This document shows, piece by piece, positions 53,645 to 64,000 of a stretch of DNA of 64,000 nt (the stretch's first letter is position 1; the number at the start of each line of letters is the position of its first letter). The notes beneath the pieces are model-generated. The model was not told the DNA's origin and did no database searches. It saw only the letters and a list, made by a program, of their open reading frames with translations. The DNA is from Fulvia fulva (Eukaryota; Ascomycota; Dothideomycetes; Mycosphaerellales; Mycosphaerellaceae). The stretch is from the NCBI RefSeq assembly GCF_020509005.1, contig NC_063022.1, forward strand, positions 2,728,001 through 2,792,000, in the 5' to 3' direction. The position numbers were made by a program, and so were the translations under genes.

Positions 53645-56600
53645 ATGGCCGCCGACGCATCGCCTGCACGGCCCTCGCGACGAGCTGCGTCGAGGAAGAA
53701 GGTGGTGGTCGACGACGACGACTCGGACATCGAAAACTCGGTGCCCAGTCAGCAACAGGACGACGATGAGGACGACGACGACGACGACGACGACGAGTTC
53801 ACAGCGGCGCCGAAGAGCGCAAAGTCGCCGACGAGGAAGACACGGGCCGATGCGACTCCTCGACGACCAACAGCCGCGCGACGGAAGACAGTGGCAGACG
53901 AAGATGTCGAAGCATCGATTGAGCCGTCGCAAGTCTTCAGCCCGCCCGAAAGTGTCGCAGGTGAGCCCGCCTCACCTACCAAGAAGGCAGCACCCAAGCG
54001 ACGGAGTGTGAAAGATGCGCGGGCTGCGCGACAGAGCAGAGTCTCGCGAGTGTCAATCGCACCAGGCTCGCCGGCCGACCTGCAGCCACCCTTACCCACA
54101 CCCCAACCAACGCAGTCGCCCGAGCCTAGACCGCAGAACCCGAGGTCAGGCACGCCGCTCACAGACGTTACCGGATCCGTGTTGAACGAGCAAACGCCGC
54201 GACAGACACGAACTCCCACACTCGACGAGACAGAAGTGCCAGATGCGACAGAGACGCCGACAACTCCCACCATGGCACATCGCAAAGTGACGCCAGCGCC
54301 AGGGGACGGCTCTCTGCTGGAGACGACTGAGGTGGCGGCGCAAACACCCAAGACGGAAGTGCGGAGAGTGGATCCCAACATCACAAAGCTGGACCGACCC
54401 ATGGACATTGTGGTGCGCAAGAGAGCGATTGGTGTGCCGCAGTCGCAAGAGCCGCTCGAACCCAAGGCACGCATGACAATCACATACTTGTACATGACCA
54501 ACTTCAAGTCGTATGCCGGACGACAGCAGGTGGGCCCTTTCCACGCTTCATTCTCCTCGGTCGTTGGACCCAACGGATCTGGAAAGAGCAATGTTATCGA
54601 TTCGTTGCTGTTCGTCTTCGGCTTCCGTGCCAGCAAGATGCGACAGGGCAAGATCTCAGCTTTGATCCACAACAGCGCACAGTTCCCAGATCTGGACTTT
54701 TGCGAGGTCGAGGTGCACTTTCAGATGGTCATGGACGAGCCCGGGGGCACATCTACGCCTGTACCAGACTCCGAACTGGTCGTCTCGCGAAGGGCGTTCA
54801 AGAACAACAGTAGCAAATACTACATCAACGGCAAGACCTCAGACTTCACAGCAGTCACAACTCTCCTCAAAGGCAAAGGCATCGATCTGCACCACAAGCG
54901 CTTCCTCATCCTGCAGGGTGAGGTGGAATCAATTGCACAGATGAAGCCGAAGGCCGCGAACGAGCACGATGATGGATTGTTGGAGTATTTGGAGGATATC
55001 ATTGGTACATCCAAGTACAAGACGCCCATCGAGGAAGCAGCCACCGAGACGGAAACGTTCAACGAAGTCTGCCTGGAGAAGAGCACTCGTGTTCAGCATG
55101 TAGAGAAAGAGAAGAATGGCCTGCAGGACAAGAAGGACAAGGCTCTCGAGTACGTCAAGAACGAGAACGAGCTTGCCTCGAAGCAGTCAGCTTTGTGGCA
55201 GATCTACGCGGCAGAGAGCCAGGACAACATTCAGGTGTCGAAGGAGGCAATCGGTCAGATGCAAGAACAGCTGAACGACGAATTGAACCGACACCAGGGT
55301 GCCGAGGACGAGATCAAGGCCATGGAGAAGGAGTACAAGGCTGGCTCGAAAGCCTACGAGAAGATGGCCAAGGAGACAGATGCCATCACCATGGAAGCTG
55401 ACAATCTGGACAAGGCAGCAGTCAAGATTGAGGAGAAGAAGAAGCACCTCAAGAACAAGGAGAAGAAGCTGGAGAAGACGCGCGACTCATCGGACTTCGA
55501 GGTGCAGCAACAGTCCACCTTGGCTCAGCAGGCGGCAGACGACATCGAACGGCTCGGCGGTGAGATTGAAGAGCTTGAGCAAGAGATGCAAGGCGAAGAG
55601 AAGGAGCTTGCGAAGGTCCGTGACGCACTCAAGGGCAAAACTCAAGGCATCAGTGATGAGATCGCCGTCAAGCAGAAGCAGCTTGAGCCTTGGAGCGCAA
55701 AGATCAACGAGAAACAATCAGCGATGGCGGTCGCGCAAAGCGAGCTCGACATTCTGCGCGAGCGAGAAAACTCTGGTGCAACTGCGATCTCTGATGTCGA
55801 GGCAAAGATTGCCGCATTGCAGGAGCAGAGAGAAGTCAAAGCTGCCGAGATCGACGCGTGTAAAAAGCAGCGAAAGAGCGCCGAGAAGGAAGTTCAGGTC
55901 GTGCAGAAGCAACTTGACGATGTCTTGACGAAAGAGCCAGCCACCAAGACGAAGCTCTCCAACGCAAGGCAGAAGGCTGACGAAGCACGTTCCAGCCTGT
56001 CTGCTACACAGAGTCAAGGCAAAGTACTCGACGGCTTGACCCGACTGAAGGACTCTGGACGTGTTGATGGCTTTCATGGACGACTTGGCAATCTTGGTGC
56101 TATCGACGCCAAGTACGACATCGCCATCTCGACTGCATGCCCGTCCTTGGACAACATGGTTGTCGATACTGTTGAGTCCGCCCAGCAGTGTATCGAGTAC
56201 CTTCGCAAGAACAATCTCGGCCGAGCAAACTTTATATGTCTTGATAGACTACCACAGCGAGACATGTCGGAGATTGACACACCGGAGAACTGCCCTCGAC
56301 TCTTCGATCTTGTGAAGAGCAAGCACGAGCGATTCCGACCAGCATTCTACAGTGTGCTACAGAACACAATCGTAGCCAAGGACTCCCAGCAGGCGGACAG
56401 AGTAGCTTATGGCGCCAAGAGGTGGCGTGTGGTCAGTTTGGAGGGCAAGCTTATCGACAAGTCTGGTGTGATGAGTGGTGGAGGCAACAGAGTCGCAAAG
56501 GGAGCCATGTCCTCGAAGGTTGCTGGTGACACCACCAAAGATCAAGTGCAGAAGCTCGAGGTCGATCGTGAGGCTCTTGAGCAGGAGTACTCTGAACTTC

Positions 56601-58194
56601 AGCAACAGCAGCGCGATCTCGACTCGCAAGTCCGAGAGTTGCAGAACCAAGTGCCAAAGCTAGAGACTCAAGCGCAGAAGCTTACACTGGAACTTGGCAG
56701 CATTAATCGGAACATCCAGGACTCTGAGAAGCGGATTGAAGAGCTCACCGCTGAGCAGAAATCTGCTAAATCTGACAAGGGCAAGCTGACGGGCCTAGAG
56801 AAGAGCATTGCTTCACTCCAGAAAGAGGTCGAGAAGCTGCAGTCCGAGACTGAAGGCATCGAGGCCGAGATCAAGGAACTTCAAGACAAGATCATGGAGA
56901 TCGGTGGTGTCAAACTGCGCATGCAGAAGGCCAAGGTCGACGGCTTGAAGGAGCAGATCGATGCCCTCAACGAGCGTCTCAGCACCGCCGAGGTCAACAA
57001 GTCGAAAGCGGAAAAGACGCGTGCTAAGCAAGAAAAGGCTGTGGTCGATGCTGAGAAGGAGCTTGAGAAGGTTGCCAAGGATCTCGAGAAGATTGAGAAC
57101 GAAGCACAAGCACAGACCTCTGGCACTTCCGAGCTTCGAAGACAGGCTGATGACGCGAAGATTGCGCTGGAAGAGAAACGGGACGAGCTCGCCGAGATCA
57201 AGCGACAACTCGATGAACAGACGGCCGAGCTCAACAACACCCGTGGCGCCGAGGTCGAGATGCGCAACAAGCTGGAGGATAATCAAAAGCACCTAGCAGA
57301 GAACCAAAAGCGCCTCCGGCATTGGCAAGAGAAGCTAGGCAAACTCACACTGCAGAATGTCAGCGAGGAAGGCGAGGAGAAAGACCCTGAGCCAGTACCG
57401 GAGCTGAGCAGAGACGAGCTCGAGGATCTCTCAAAGGATGACCTCAAGAAACAGATTGCACACTTGGAAGAACTCACATCCACACAGCAGGATCTCTCTG
57501 TCCTTGCTGAATACCGCCGACGCGTAAACGAGCATGCCTCTCGTCTCGAGGACCTCAATGCTGCCCTGTCTGCCCGTGACGCTGCGAAGAAGCGAACAGA
57601 TGAGCTCCGCAGAATGCGTCTCGAAGGCTTCATGCAAGGCTTCTCGACGATTTCCCTTCGCCTGAAGGAAATGTACCAGATGATTACCATGGGTGGAAAT
57701 GCCGAGCTCGAACTCGTCGACTCTCTCGACCCCTTCTCGGAAGGTATTCTCTTCTCCGTCATGCCACCGAAGAAGTCCTGGAAGAACATCGGAAACCTTT
57801 CAGGTGGTGAGAAGACTTTATCCTCCCTGGCGCTGGTCTTTGCGCTGCATCACTACAAGCCCACGCCGCTCTACGTCATGGACGAGATTGATGCTGCCCT
57901 TGACTTCAGGAACGTCAGTATCGTGGCGGCGTACATCAAGGAGAGGACAAAGAATGCACAGTTTATTGTTATCTCGTTGAGGAATAACATGTTCGAGCTG
58001 GCGGCGAGGTTGGTGGGGGTGTACAAGGTGAATCATATGGTAAGTCATGGCGATGAAGTGAAAATTGTGGATGAAGACGTGCTGACTTTTGGGAACAGAC
58101 GAAGAGTGTTACTGTGGAGAATAGGGATTATATTGTACCGCGTGTACAGAGTGCTGTTGCGCCGGCTGCGGCGGGGGCTTCGATTGTGGCTTGA
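53645..58194 (+). CDS. SMC4: Condensin subunit SMC4
   Basis: ATPase core of condensin, which with SMC2 compacts mitotic chromosomes. Exons 53645-58039 and 58099-58194 with a 59-bp intron (GTAAGT donor, GCTGAC branch, AACAG acceptor) give 1496 residues. A disordered, acidic N-terminal extension of about 280 residues (including an Asp run near 40-50 and many SP/TP sites) precedes the head: Walker A GPNGSGKSN at 308-316, two long coiled-coil arms, the hinge at about 800-930 (VDGFHGRLGNLGAID), signature motif LSGGEK at 1385-1390 and Walker B VMDEIDAALD at about 1411-1420. The KMRQGKISALIHNS and VNHMTKSVTVEN segments are SMC4-type. The start CGCCATGGCC fits; the intron isolates only the last 31 residues. 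Without splicing the frame would run about 80 unrelated codons to 58294. Confidence 0.98.
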
Positions 58195-58387
58195 TGATGG
58201 GACTGGTCCAAACGGTTTGGGACGTCTTGTAATGGGACAGGAGGACATGATAGGATCACGATACTGGCTGGCGTTGAACGGAAGGAGGTCTTGACCTGTC
58301 TCGTATTGTGTTCATGTGTCGACAGGCACACCAAGGGTCTTGGAAGGAGGTGTCCATACTGCTTCACTACCCCCTACATGGAACCTC

Positions 58388-58948
58388 TTATGCAATATTT
58401 CCAGCTCCTGCGACATTGTCCTCTGCATCGCCTGCCTCGCCACTGATCTGATCCCCCACACCCTTGCCTGGGCGAGCCCGCTTCTTTTTGCGGTGCTTCT
58501 TACGAATGGCCTCCGATGGGACCTCGGGGTGGTTCCGAACAGGGACTTTGTTGGCTTCTCTTGCAGCGAGCACGGCCTTTTCTTGTCTTCCCAGCTTTGT
58601 CTTGCTGAAATCGTAGTTGGGATCTGGAGGACCAAGATCCAGATCCACCAATGCCAAGAGCTGCGGAAGTATGGGACTGTTCAAGTCACGCGGATTGCGT
58701 GGGAATGTTTTGTCAAACAACTCGACCGGGAGAACCGGGTCGACATGTAGTGTGCGGTTTATTTCTTCAAGAAGGGCAAGGCGTCTTGACTGCGCTTCGG
58801 GCTCGGGTTTGAGGTATGGGTGATGAGAGTGGAGGAATGGCTTGTTGGCTGTGCGATGTTTGTCACTTGCCAGCTCTCGCTGGCCAGCGGCAATGGACTC
58901 AGCGCTGGAGTGAGATGGCGTTGGTTGGATTTTGGTGGTGATATTCAT
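58388..58948 (-). CDS. Conserved hypothetical basic protein (186 residues)
   Basis: Single exon. The N-terminal half is hydrophilic (HPYLKPEPEAQSRRLALLEEINRTL), the centre has a recognisably ordered stretch (DPVLPVELFDKTFPRNPRDL, PQLLALVDLDLGPPDPNYDF), and the C terminus is strongly basic (IRKKHRKKKRARPGKG), a likely nuclear or nucleolar localisation signal. No known domain recognised. The coherent reading frame, ATG and length support a real gene. Its 3' end converges on SMC4 with about 190 bp between stops. Confidence 0.68.
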   Translation of the reverse strand: MNITTKIQPTPSHSSAESIAAGQRELASDKHRTANKPFLHSHHPYLKPEPEAQSRRLALLEEINRTLHVDPVLPVELFDKTFPRNPRDLNSPILPQLLALVDLDLGPPDPNYDFSKTKLGRQEKAVLAAREANKVPVRNHPEVPSEAIRKKHRKKKRARPGKGVGDQISGEAGDAEDNVAGAGNIA

Positions 58949-59590
58949 GTCCCCGTGGGTGTCGGTCTCTGTGTGGCAGAGTTCCCGGAATTGTATGAGT
59001 GGTAAGATTGACGAGAATTCTGAGATATAGCGATAGATGCGAGACTGAGACGTGCAGGATCACGACGAAAAGTATGTCAGACATTGTGTATGAGACACTG
59101 ATGAGACAGGCTGAAGAATGGCGAAAACGGCTGAGCAGGATCTCCATGTTCTGTGGACACTGCCGATTCAGTGGGACCCCTTGACCAAAGGATCGATGTG
59201 GGACGTCTGAGCATGGCGTTAGACAGGCGTGACAACACATGAAGTTTGGCGGGAGTGGTGGCGCTGCTGCTTCCGGATAAAGGTCTGTCGTTGGCAGGTT
59301 CAAATCGTGGATTAGAGTCAAGTTTTTACGTCGAGGCTGGCTCCAGCGTAGTATCGGAGAGGTCGTCTCATAACGAAATTGCCATCGCGTTGCGTGGTCT
59401 ATCGTAGTGTGCGATCTATGCTTCTCATGGCATCAAGCCGTTACTGCGTTCTCACCTTTCCCTATAACCCTTAAAACAACTCATAAAGAAAGCCTCCAAA
59501 CGCCAATTCAATCTGTGTCTTCTTTGACCGTGATTAATCATCAATGCTAAGCCCTATTGAGCGGCCCATCGTCCCATCAACTCATGGTGC
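58949..59590. other. Intergenic, nothing recognised
   Basis: Promoter of the 58948 gene and 3' flank of the next minus-strand gene. A GGTTCAAATC near 59299 resembles a tRNA B box but lacks pairing arms. Confidence 0.45.
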
Positions 59591-60655
59591 TCACAAATGG
59601 AATGAGTTGGCTCGCCCCTTCTTGATAGTCTCATGCGTCTTCTTCTGGATCTTGGTCTGCTGAACTCTGTCCTGTCGACGGGCCTCATTTGCGGCATTTC
59701 CCACTGCATGTCGCGCCTGATAGACCGCCTCCTTCAGATCGTTTGGGCTCAACGCAGCAAGCTTGGTGCCGTATCGTTTCTCCGAAACTTTACCCTGCCA
59801 AAAGAAGGCCGAACTCTGCTTGCCACCAGTGACCTCGAGCAGCTCCGAACTGTGCTCGAGGTACTCGGTGCTGTTGTCGCGCGCGGCTAGGGGCATACGC
59901 TTTGGATGATTGCCCAGAAACAGCAGCTGACGTGTGGAAGTGCAGGGTTCGCCGAGGACGACCGCTGCCTTCTGGAGGTAGGAGTCGCACTTATCCCGGG
60001 TCTCTTGTTGGCATGCGAGGTACGCCTTGTGGTCGTTGGAGCTGCCATCAGCGGCAGTGGTGTGGAAATCCGGAGCATCGGCTGGTCGAAGCGGTGGTGC
60101 GTGTGATGGTCCTGGCTCGGGTCTTTGGGCATTCTTGTACGGACCCCCCTTCTGCTGATCCTTGACAGCCGGTCGAACGGCCTTTGGTGGTGAGCCAGCT
60201 CCGTTCGACGATATGTTGGGCAGAGGTATCTTCGAGTTGGGAGTGGTCGTAGTAGTCTTTGGGCCTGATATCGGACGGGACTGAGCAGCCTTCGAGGATG
60301 AAGTCGGAACTAGAGGAGCAGTCTTCGACGACGGAGCCTGACCGGGAGTAGCAGCCCTTCTTGGAACTGGACCAGGACCTGCAGAGCTTGGTGGCGGTCC
60401 ATCAGCAGCATGTGTTGGTGTAGTTGGTGGAGCAGGCTTTTGCTTGTTGATGAAGAGATCTGGCTTAGACTTCTTTCCTGCCTTGATGGGTCGCAGCTGA
60501 GACACCGTGTTGGTGGCACCTGCGGTAGTCAATGCTGGTATGATGCGACGAGGAGAGAACAGCTGAATAGCTGGACGCTTCTGGCCACGACCGCCATCTG
60601 GAACGCCTTCAGCCTTGCGCTTGGCTCCTTGGGTGTTGTTGTCGGGAGCGTTCAT
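59591..60655 (-). CDS. Hypothetical disordered protein with conserved C-terminal helical region
   Basis: Single exon, 354 residues from the ATG at 60655 (an upstream TTG in frame is not a likely start). Residues 1-190 are Pro/Ser/Thr/Lys-rich and disordered, with basic patches (AKRKAEG, RGQKRPAIQLFSPRR) suggesting nuclear location. The C-terminal part is more ordered: ACQQETRDKCDSYLQKAAVVL, FLGNHPKRMP, SAFFWQGKVSEKRYGTKL and a final charged helix (AGNAANEARRQDRV-like) ending KKGRANSFHL. I recognise no domain. It lies upstream of, and on the same strand as, neighbours of similar disordered style but with no evident homology. Confidence 0.65.
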   Translation of the reverse strand: MNAPDNNTQGAKRKAEGVPDGGRGQKRPAIQLFSPRRIIPALTTAGATNTVSQLRPIKAGKKSKPDLFINKQKPAPPTTPTHAADGPPPSSAGPGPVPRRAATPGQAPSSKTAPLVPTSSSKAAQSRPISGPKTTTTTPNSKIPLPNISSNGAGSPPKAVRPAVKDQQKGGPYKNAQRPEPGPSHAPPLRPADAPDFHTTAADGSSNDHKAYLACQQETRDKCDSYLQKAAVVLGEPCTSTRQLLFLGNHPKRMPLAARDNSTEYLEHSSELLEVTGGKQSSAFFWQGKVSEKRYGTKLAALSPNDLKEAVYQARHAVGNAANEARRQDRVQQTKIQKKTHETIKKGRANSFHL

Positions 60656-61256
60656 GGTTCGAGACAAATCTGAGACACGGATTGTTCTGGCTGTGGTCCG
60701 GTTTGCCGTGAAATGTGTCTGATCGAGGACAGAGTTGTAAGGCTGTTGAGGTGAGACTGTGTCGATCTGTTCCTGTCCTGATGTCTGATGTGGTGTGGAT
60801 GGAAAGAAGAGGGAGAGGAGAAGAGAGGATCCCGCGAGCTTTTAACGGGAGAACCAGGGAATAACACAGCAACGACAACACCTTCAGCAACGTAGAACGC
60901 GCCATTTAAAGTCACGCTAAGGGGACCACAGCGTGAATCTTTCCGTCCGTTAGCAGTAACGTAACATCTTTGGCCAGAGCTTCACTCCTCATCCAATACA
61001 TTCATCTTTGCTGGCGGCCTACGACTTCACACTCCGTCCAAACAGTGACTATCTCCTGCACAGCGAGCGTTGATTCACGTCGTGGCAGACCTGGAAGTGA
61101 TTGCCCTTTGGCCTTGAGCAGTGTCTCAGCCTCTTCCCAGTAGAAGGCTCGTGTTGGAACCTCCCTTCACTCTTCTCTTCACGGAGCCCGGAGACCCTTC
61201 TCGGTGCTTCGGCGAAGACGACTGCTTTCCAAACCTTCTCTTCAGGCACCTTCTCT
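60656..61256. other. Intergenic, nothing recognised
   Basis: Promoter of the 60655 gene and 3' flank of the next minus-strand gene. No other signal. Confidence 0.5.
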
Positions 61257-62174
61257 TCACTGTTCGCCCAGCTTCCGTCTCTTCTCGTCTCTATTCACCA
61301 TCGCGGCAGCGACCTCCTCCCGAAACTCTCTGTCAATCTTGGCCCCATCCGTCTCCTCCACGTCCTCAATCTCTGGTGCTTTCCGCTTCTTCTTGCTTGT
61401 TTCACCTCCAAGTTTTACGGCCTGAGGAAGGACAGGAACAGGTCGAGGCTGTGCTGGTGTTGATTGTGGAGTTGCAGCTGTAGGCGCCCTTGACTTGGAA
61501 ACTGGCTGAGCTGGTTTCGCTGCCGGTGGAGCTGGAGCAGACGCAGTGGAGGCCGGAGTTGGCAATGTACTTGATTATGGAGCAGGCTGCTGCTTCGGAA
61601 CAGGTGTAATCGATGCATTCGAGATCGGGATCGGGACCGTAAGAGCTGTAAGAGGTATTGACGGAGCTGGTGTCGTGTTGGATGTACGTGACCCTGGTGG
61701 GGTGGTAATATCGATATGGCGGCCGTTGGGAGAGACAGTGTACGTTGTTGGAGCCTTTGCGTTGGGAGCCGCTGAGCTTGCTGTGCGACCAAGTCCTTGT
61801 GGCTTGATCGCTCGTGGCCTGGCGGCCTGTGGTGCTGATGTCGCTTCTTTCTCTCGAAGCATGGCATCGTAGATGTCCAGTACGAGATCGAGCAGATTAG
61901 AACTGTTTTCCAAGGGATCCTGAACGTTGACCTTGGCTAGGTACTCCTGTGGAATCCATGCAAACGGTCCGCCGCCTGTCACTCTCTCGAGATTCTTGAC
62001 TTGTCGTTTGCGTTCACCCTGGACCTTGGAAGAGAGGTTGCCATAGGCTTTGTGCTCGAATGTCTCATCCTTAAGCCGTTTGAGTAGTGGTTGCGTTTTC
62101 GAGAGAGGGTCCTTGTCGGCGCTCATGTTGATGACACTCGTAGTGATCGAGGAGGGTTCGACAGAGGGTTCCAT
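61257..62174 (-). CDS. Hypothetical protein interrupted by one in-frame TAA
   Basis: From the ATG at 62174 (or Met17 at 62126) the frame is open for 199 codons to a TAA at 61577-61575 and then continues, same frame, for 105 more codons to 61257. The N-terminal part has an ordered, charged region (SKTQPLLKRLKDETFEHKAY, NLERVTGGGPFAWIPQEYLA, NLLDLVLDIYDAMLREKE). The stop lies inside a Pro/Ala/Ser/Thr-rich linker (KQQPAP*SSTLPTPAST). The tail has a nuclear-localisation-like SKKKRKAPEIE and a charged helix ending NRDEKRRKLGEQ. CAA in place of TAA would give Gln in a Gln/Pro-rich linker. No intron signals surround the stop. Function unknown. Confidence 0.6.
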
Positions 62175-62673
62175 GACTAAATAACAGTAGATCTGATGAC
62201 TTTTCACTGAATCTTTCCGGGAGTCTGGTGTTTTATGTTCCGACCTGAGCAGCTCAAGCTGTAATCACGACGCCTGTCTTACCACAGTGCACTGCTAGTC
62301 AGACCTTTGAGCAGCCACAATTCAGTCCGATCATGTATAGCTTTTCGTGACGCGATCTAGGCCACGCGCCATGTTTGCGGGACGGCGATATTCAAGAGTC
62401 GCCGCCATTGGGCAACAAATGCCGATCTGCCACGATTCGTAAAGTGCGCATGCAAAACGCACATCTTGCACTGTCTGCGTGTCTCACTCGTCCGCACAGT
62501 CCAGAAGGGGTTCTCTGCAGTATTATACCACGTCCGTTAGACTAGTCCTGTCCATAGCCGGGACATGTCGCGAGCTTGCCAAAAGTTCGTAAGCAGGGTA
62601 TATCTATCGTGATGCATTATCCATGGTCGCATTCCACTCATCGTCAACAGCGTCCGCTCTTCGTCTTACCTCA
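62175..62673. other. Intergenic, nothing recognised
   Basis: Promoter of the 62174 gene and 3' flank of the AMMECR1-like gene. Plus-strand Pro/Leu-rich frames around 62623-62871 are the antisense of the AMMECR1 exon. Confidence 0.5.
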
Positions 62674-63765
<1,092 letters not shown>

Positions 63766-63803
63766 TCAAAAGGAATTGAAGACGGTGAGCGAGTGTAGGT
63801 GAT

Positions 63804-63992
63804 ATGTCTGCACAGCCTTTGAGCGGGGATTACGATATGCTGAGTACTCCGCTGCTGTTGCCGCGCTGCAATGCTCATCGGACTGAATCGGACATGACGT
63901 CCGCAGATACTGTATCGACGCAGCGGAGATACTCGGACCCCTCAGCAACGATCAGCCATGGTCTGAGCCGCCACTCCTCATCGCCAGGCTGA
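63804..63992 (+). CDS. Possible start of a divergent gene at the window edge
   Basis: An ATG at 63804 opens 62 codons (MSAQPLSGDYDMLSTPLLLP...) to a TGA at 63990-63992, divergent from the AMMECR1 gene with 140 bp between starts. The Ser/Thr-rich, acidic N terminus with di-leucine-like stretches is plausible for the cytosolic head of a membrane protein whose exons lie beyond the window, with an intron before the TGA. No motif recognised; low support. Confidence 0.25.
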   Translation: MSAQPLSGDYDMLSTPLLLPRCNAHRTESDMTSADTVSTQRRYSDPSATISHGLSRHSSSPG

Positions 63993-64000
63993 GCTCCAAT

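Noticed and set aside
58040..58294. Alternative SMC4 C terminus read through the last intron
   Set aside because: The spliced version restores the expected TKSVTVEN ending; the read-through tail is Arg/Leu-rich and unlike SMC4.
59290..59320. GGTTCAAATC resembling a tRNA B box
   Set aside because: No complementary T-arm, no A box at the right distance and no acceptor stem.

Overview
The window is nuclear DNA of a filamentous ascomycete, most likely a Dothideomycete of the Mycosphaerellales/Capnodiales type. Evidence: genes are interrupted by short introns (mostly 45-70 bp) with GTRNGT donors and CTRAC/CTAAY branch points; there are no operons; and typical eukaryotic genes are present (condensin SMC4, nucleolar NOP56, complex I GRIM-19, MTQ2, a mitochondrial carrier, a Zn2Cys6 regulator). 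The order-level placement is inferred from the style of the lineage-restricted families and was not tested by any search. No rRNA, tRNA, CRISPR or plasmid/viral element was recognised.

Layout. 1-6.3 kb is gene-poor and carries two short non-autonomous DNA transposons, each with target-site duplications. 6.3-9.7 kb holds a Zn2Cys6 regulator with a very long upstream region and an aldose 1-epimerase. 9.7-12.6 kb is empty. 12.6-18.9 kb carries a BBE-like FAD oxidoreductase, a frameshifted 2EXR/F-box-like gene, a YMC1-like mitochondrial carrier with a 12-nt microexon, a 93-residue conserved protein and a class I methyltransferase. 20.9-26.2 kb has two type-B carboxylesterases (the first broken, the second intact) with a small mitochondrial LEA-like gene between them. 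26.5-30.8 kb has a GPI-anchored cell-wall protein and a tandem pair of lineage-restricted genes; the second of the pair carries a zinc knuckle and three in-frame stops. 32.5-35 kb has GRIM-19 and NOP56 back to back. 35.5-44.7 kb has a disordered nuclear-type protein, a rhodopsin-domain membrane protein, a TauD-like dioxygenase, a conserved fungal protein and MTQ2. 46-50.2 kb is a five-copy same-strand array of F-box-like paralogues. 50.4-53 kb has an O-methyltransferase with a stop at codon 4 and a small membrane protein. 53.6-64 kb has SMC4, three hypothetical nuclear-type proteins (one with a premature stop) and an AMMECR1-domain protein.

How they fit together. There is no biosynthetic cluster: the oxidoreductase, esterases, dioxygenase and O-methyltransferase are scattered among housekeeping genes. 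The most distinctive theme is local duplication and decay. Two gene families are tandemly duplicated. Several genes carry TAA/TAG codons where CAA/CAG would restore the frame (a CpA to TpA change, the RIP context), while the downstream frame stays open. One array member appears to have switched its conserved intron from a GT to a GC donor. Exon joins given below were made by eye from splice signals and protein continuity; no transcript data were available.
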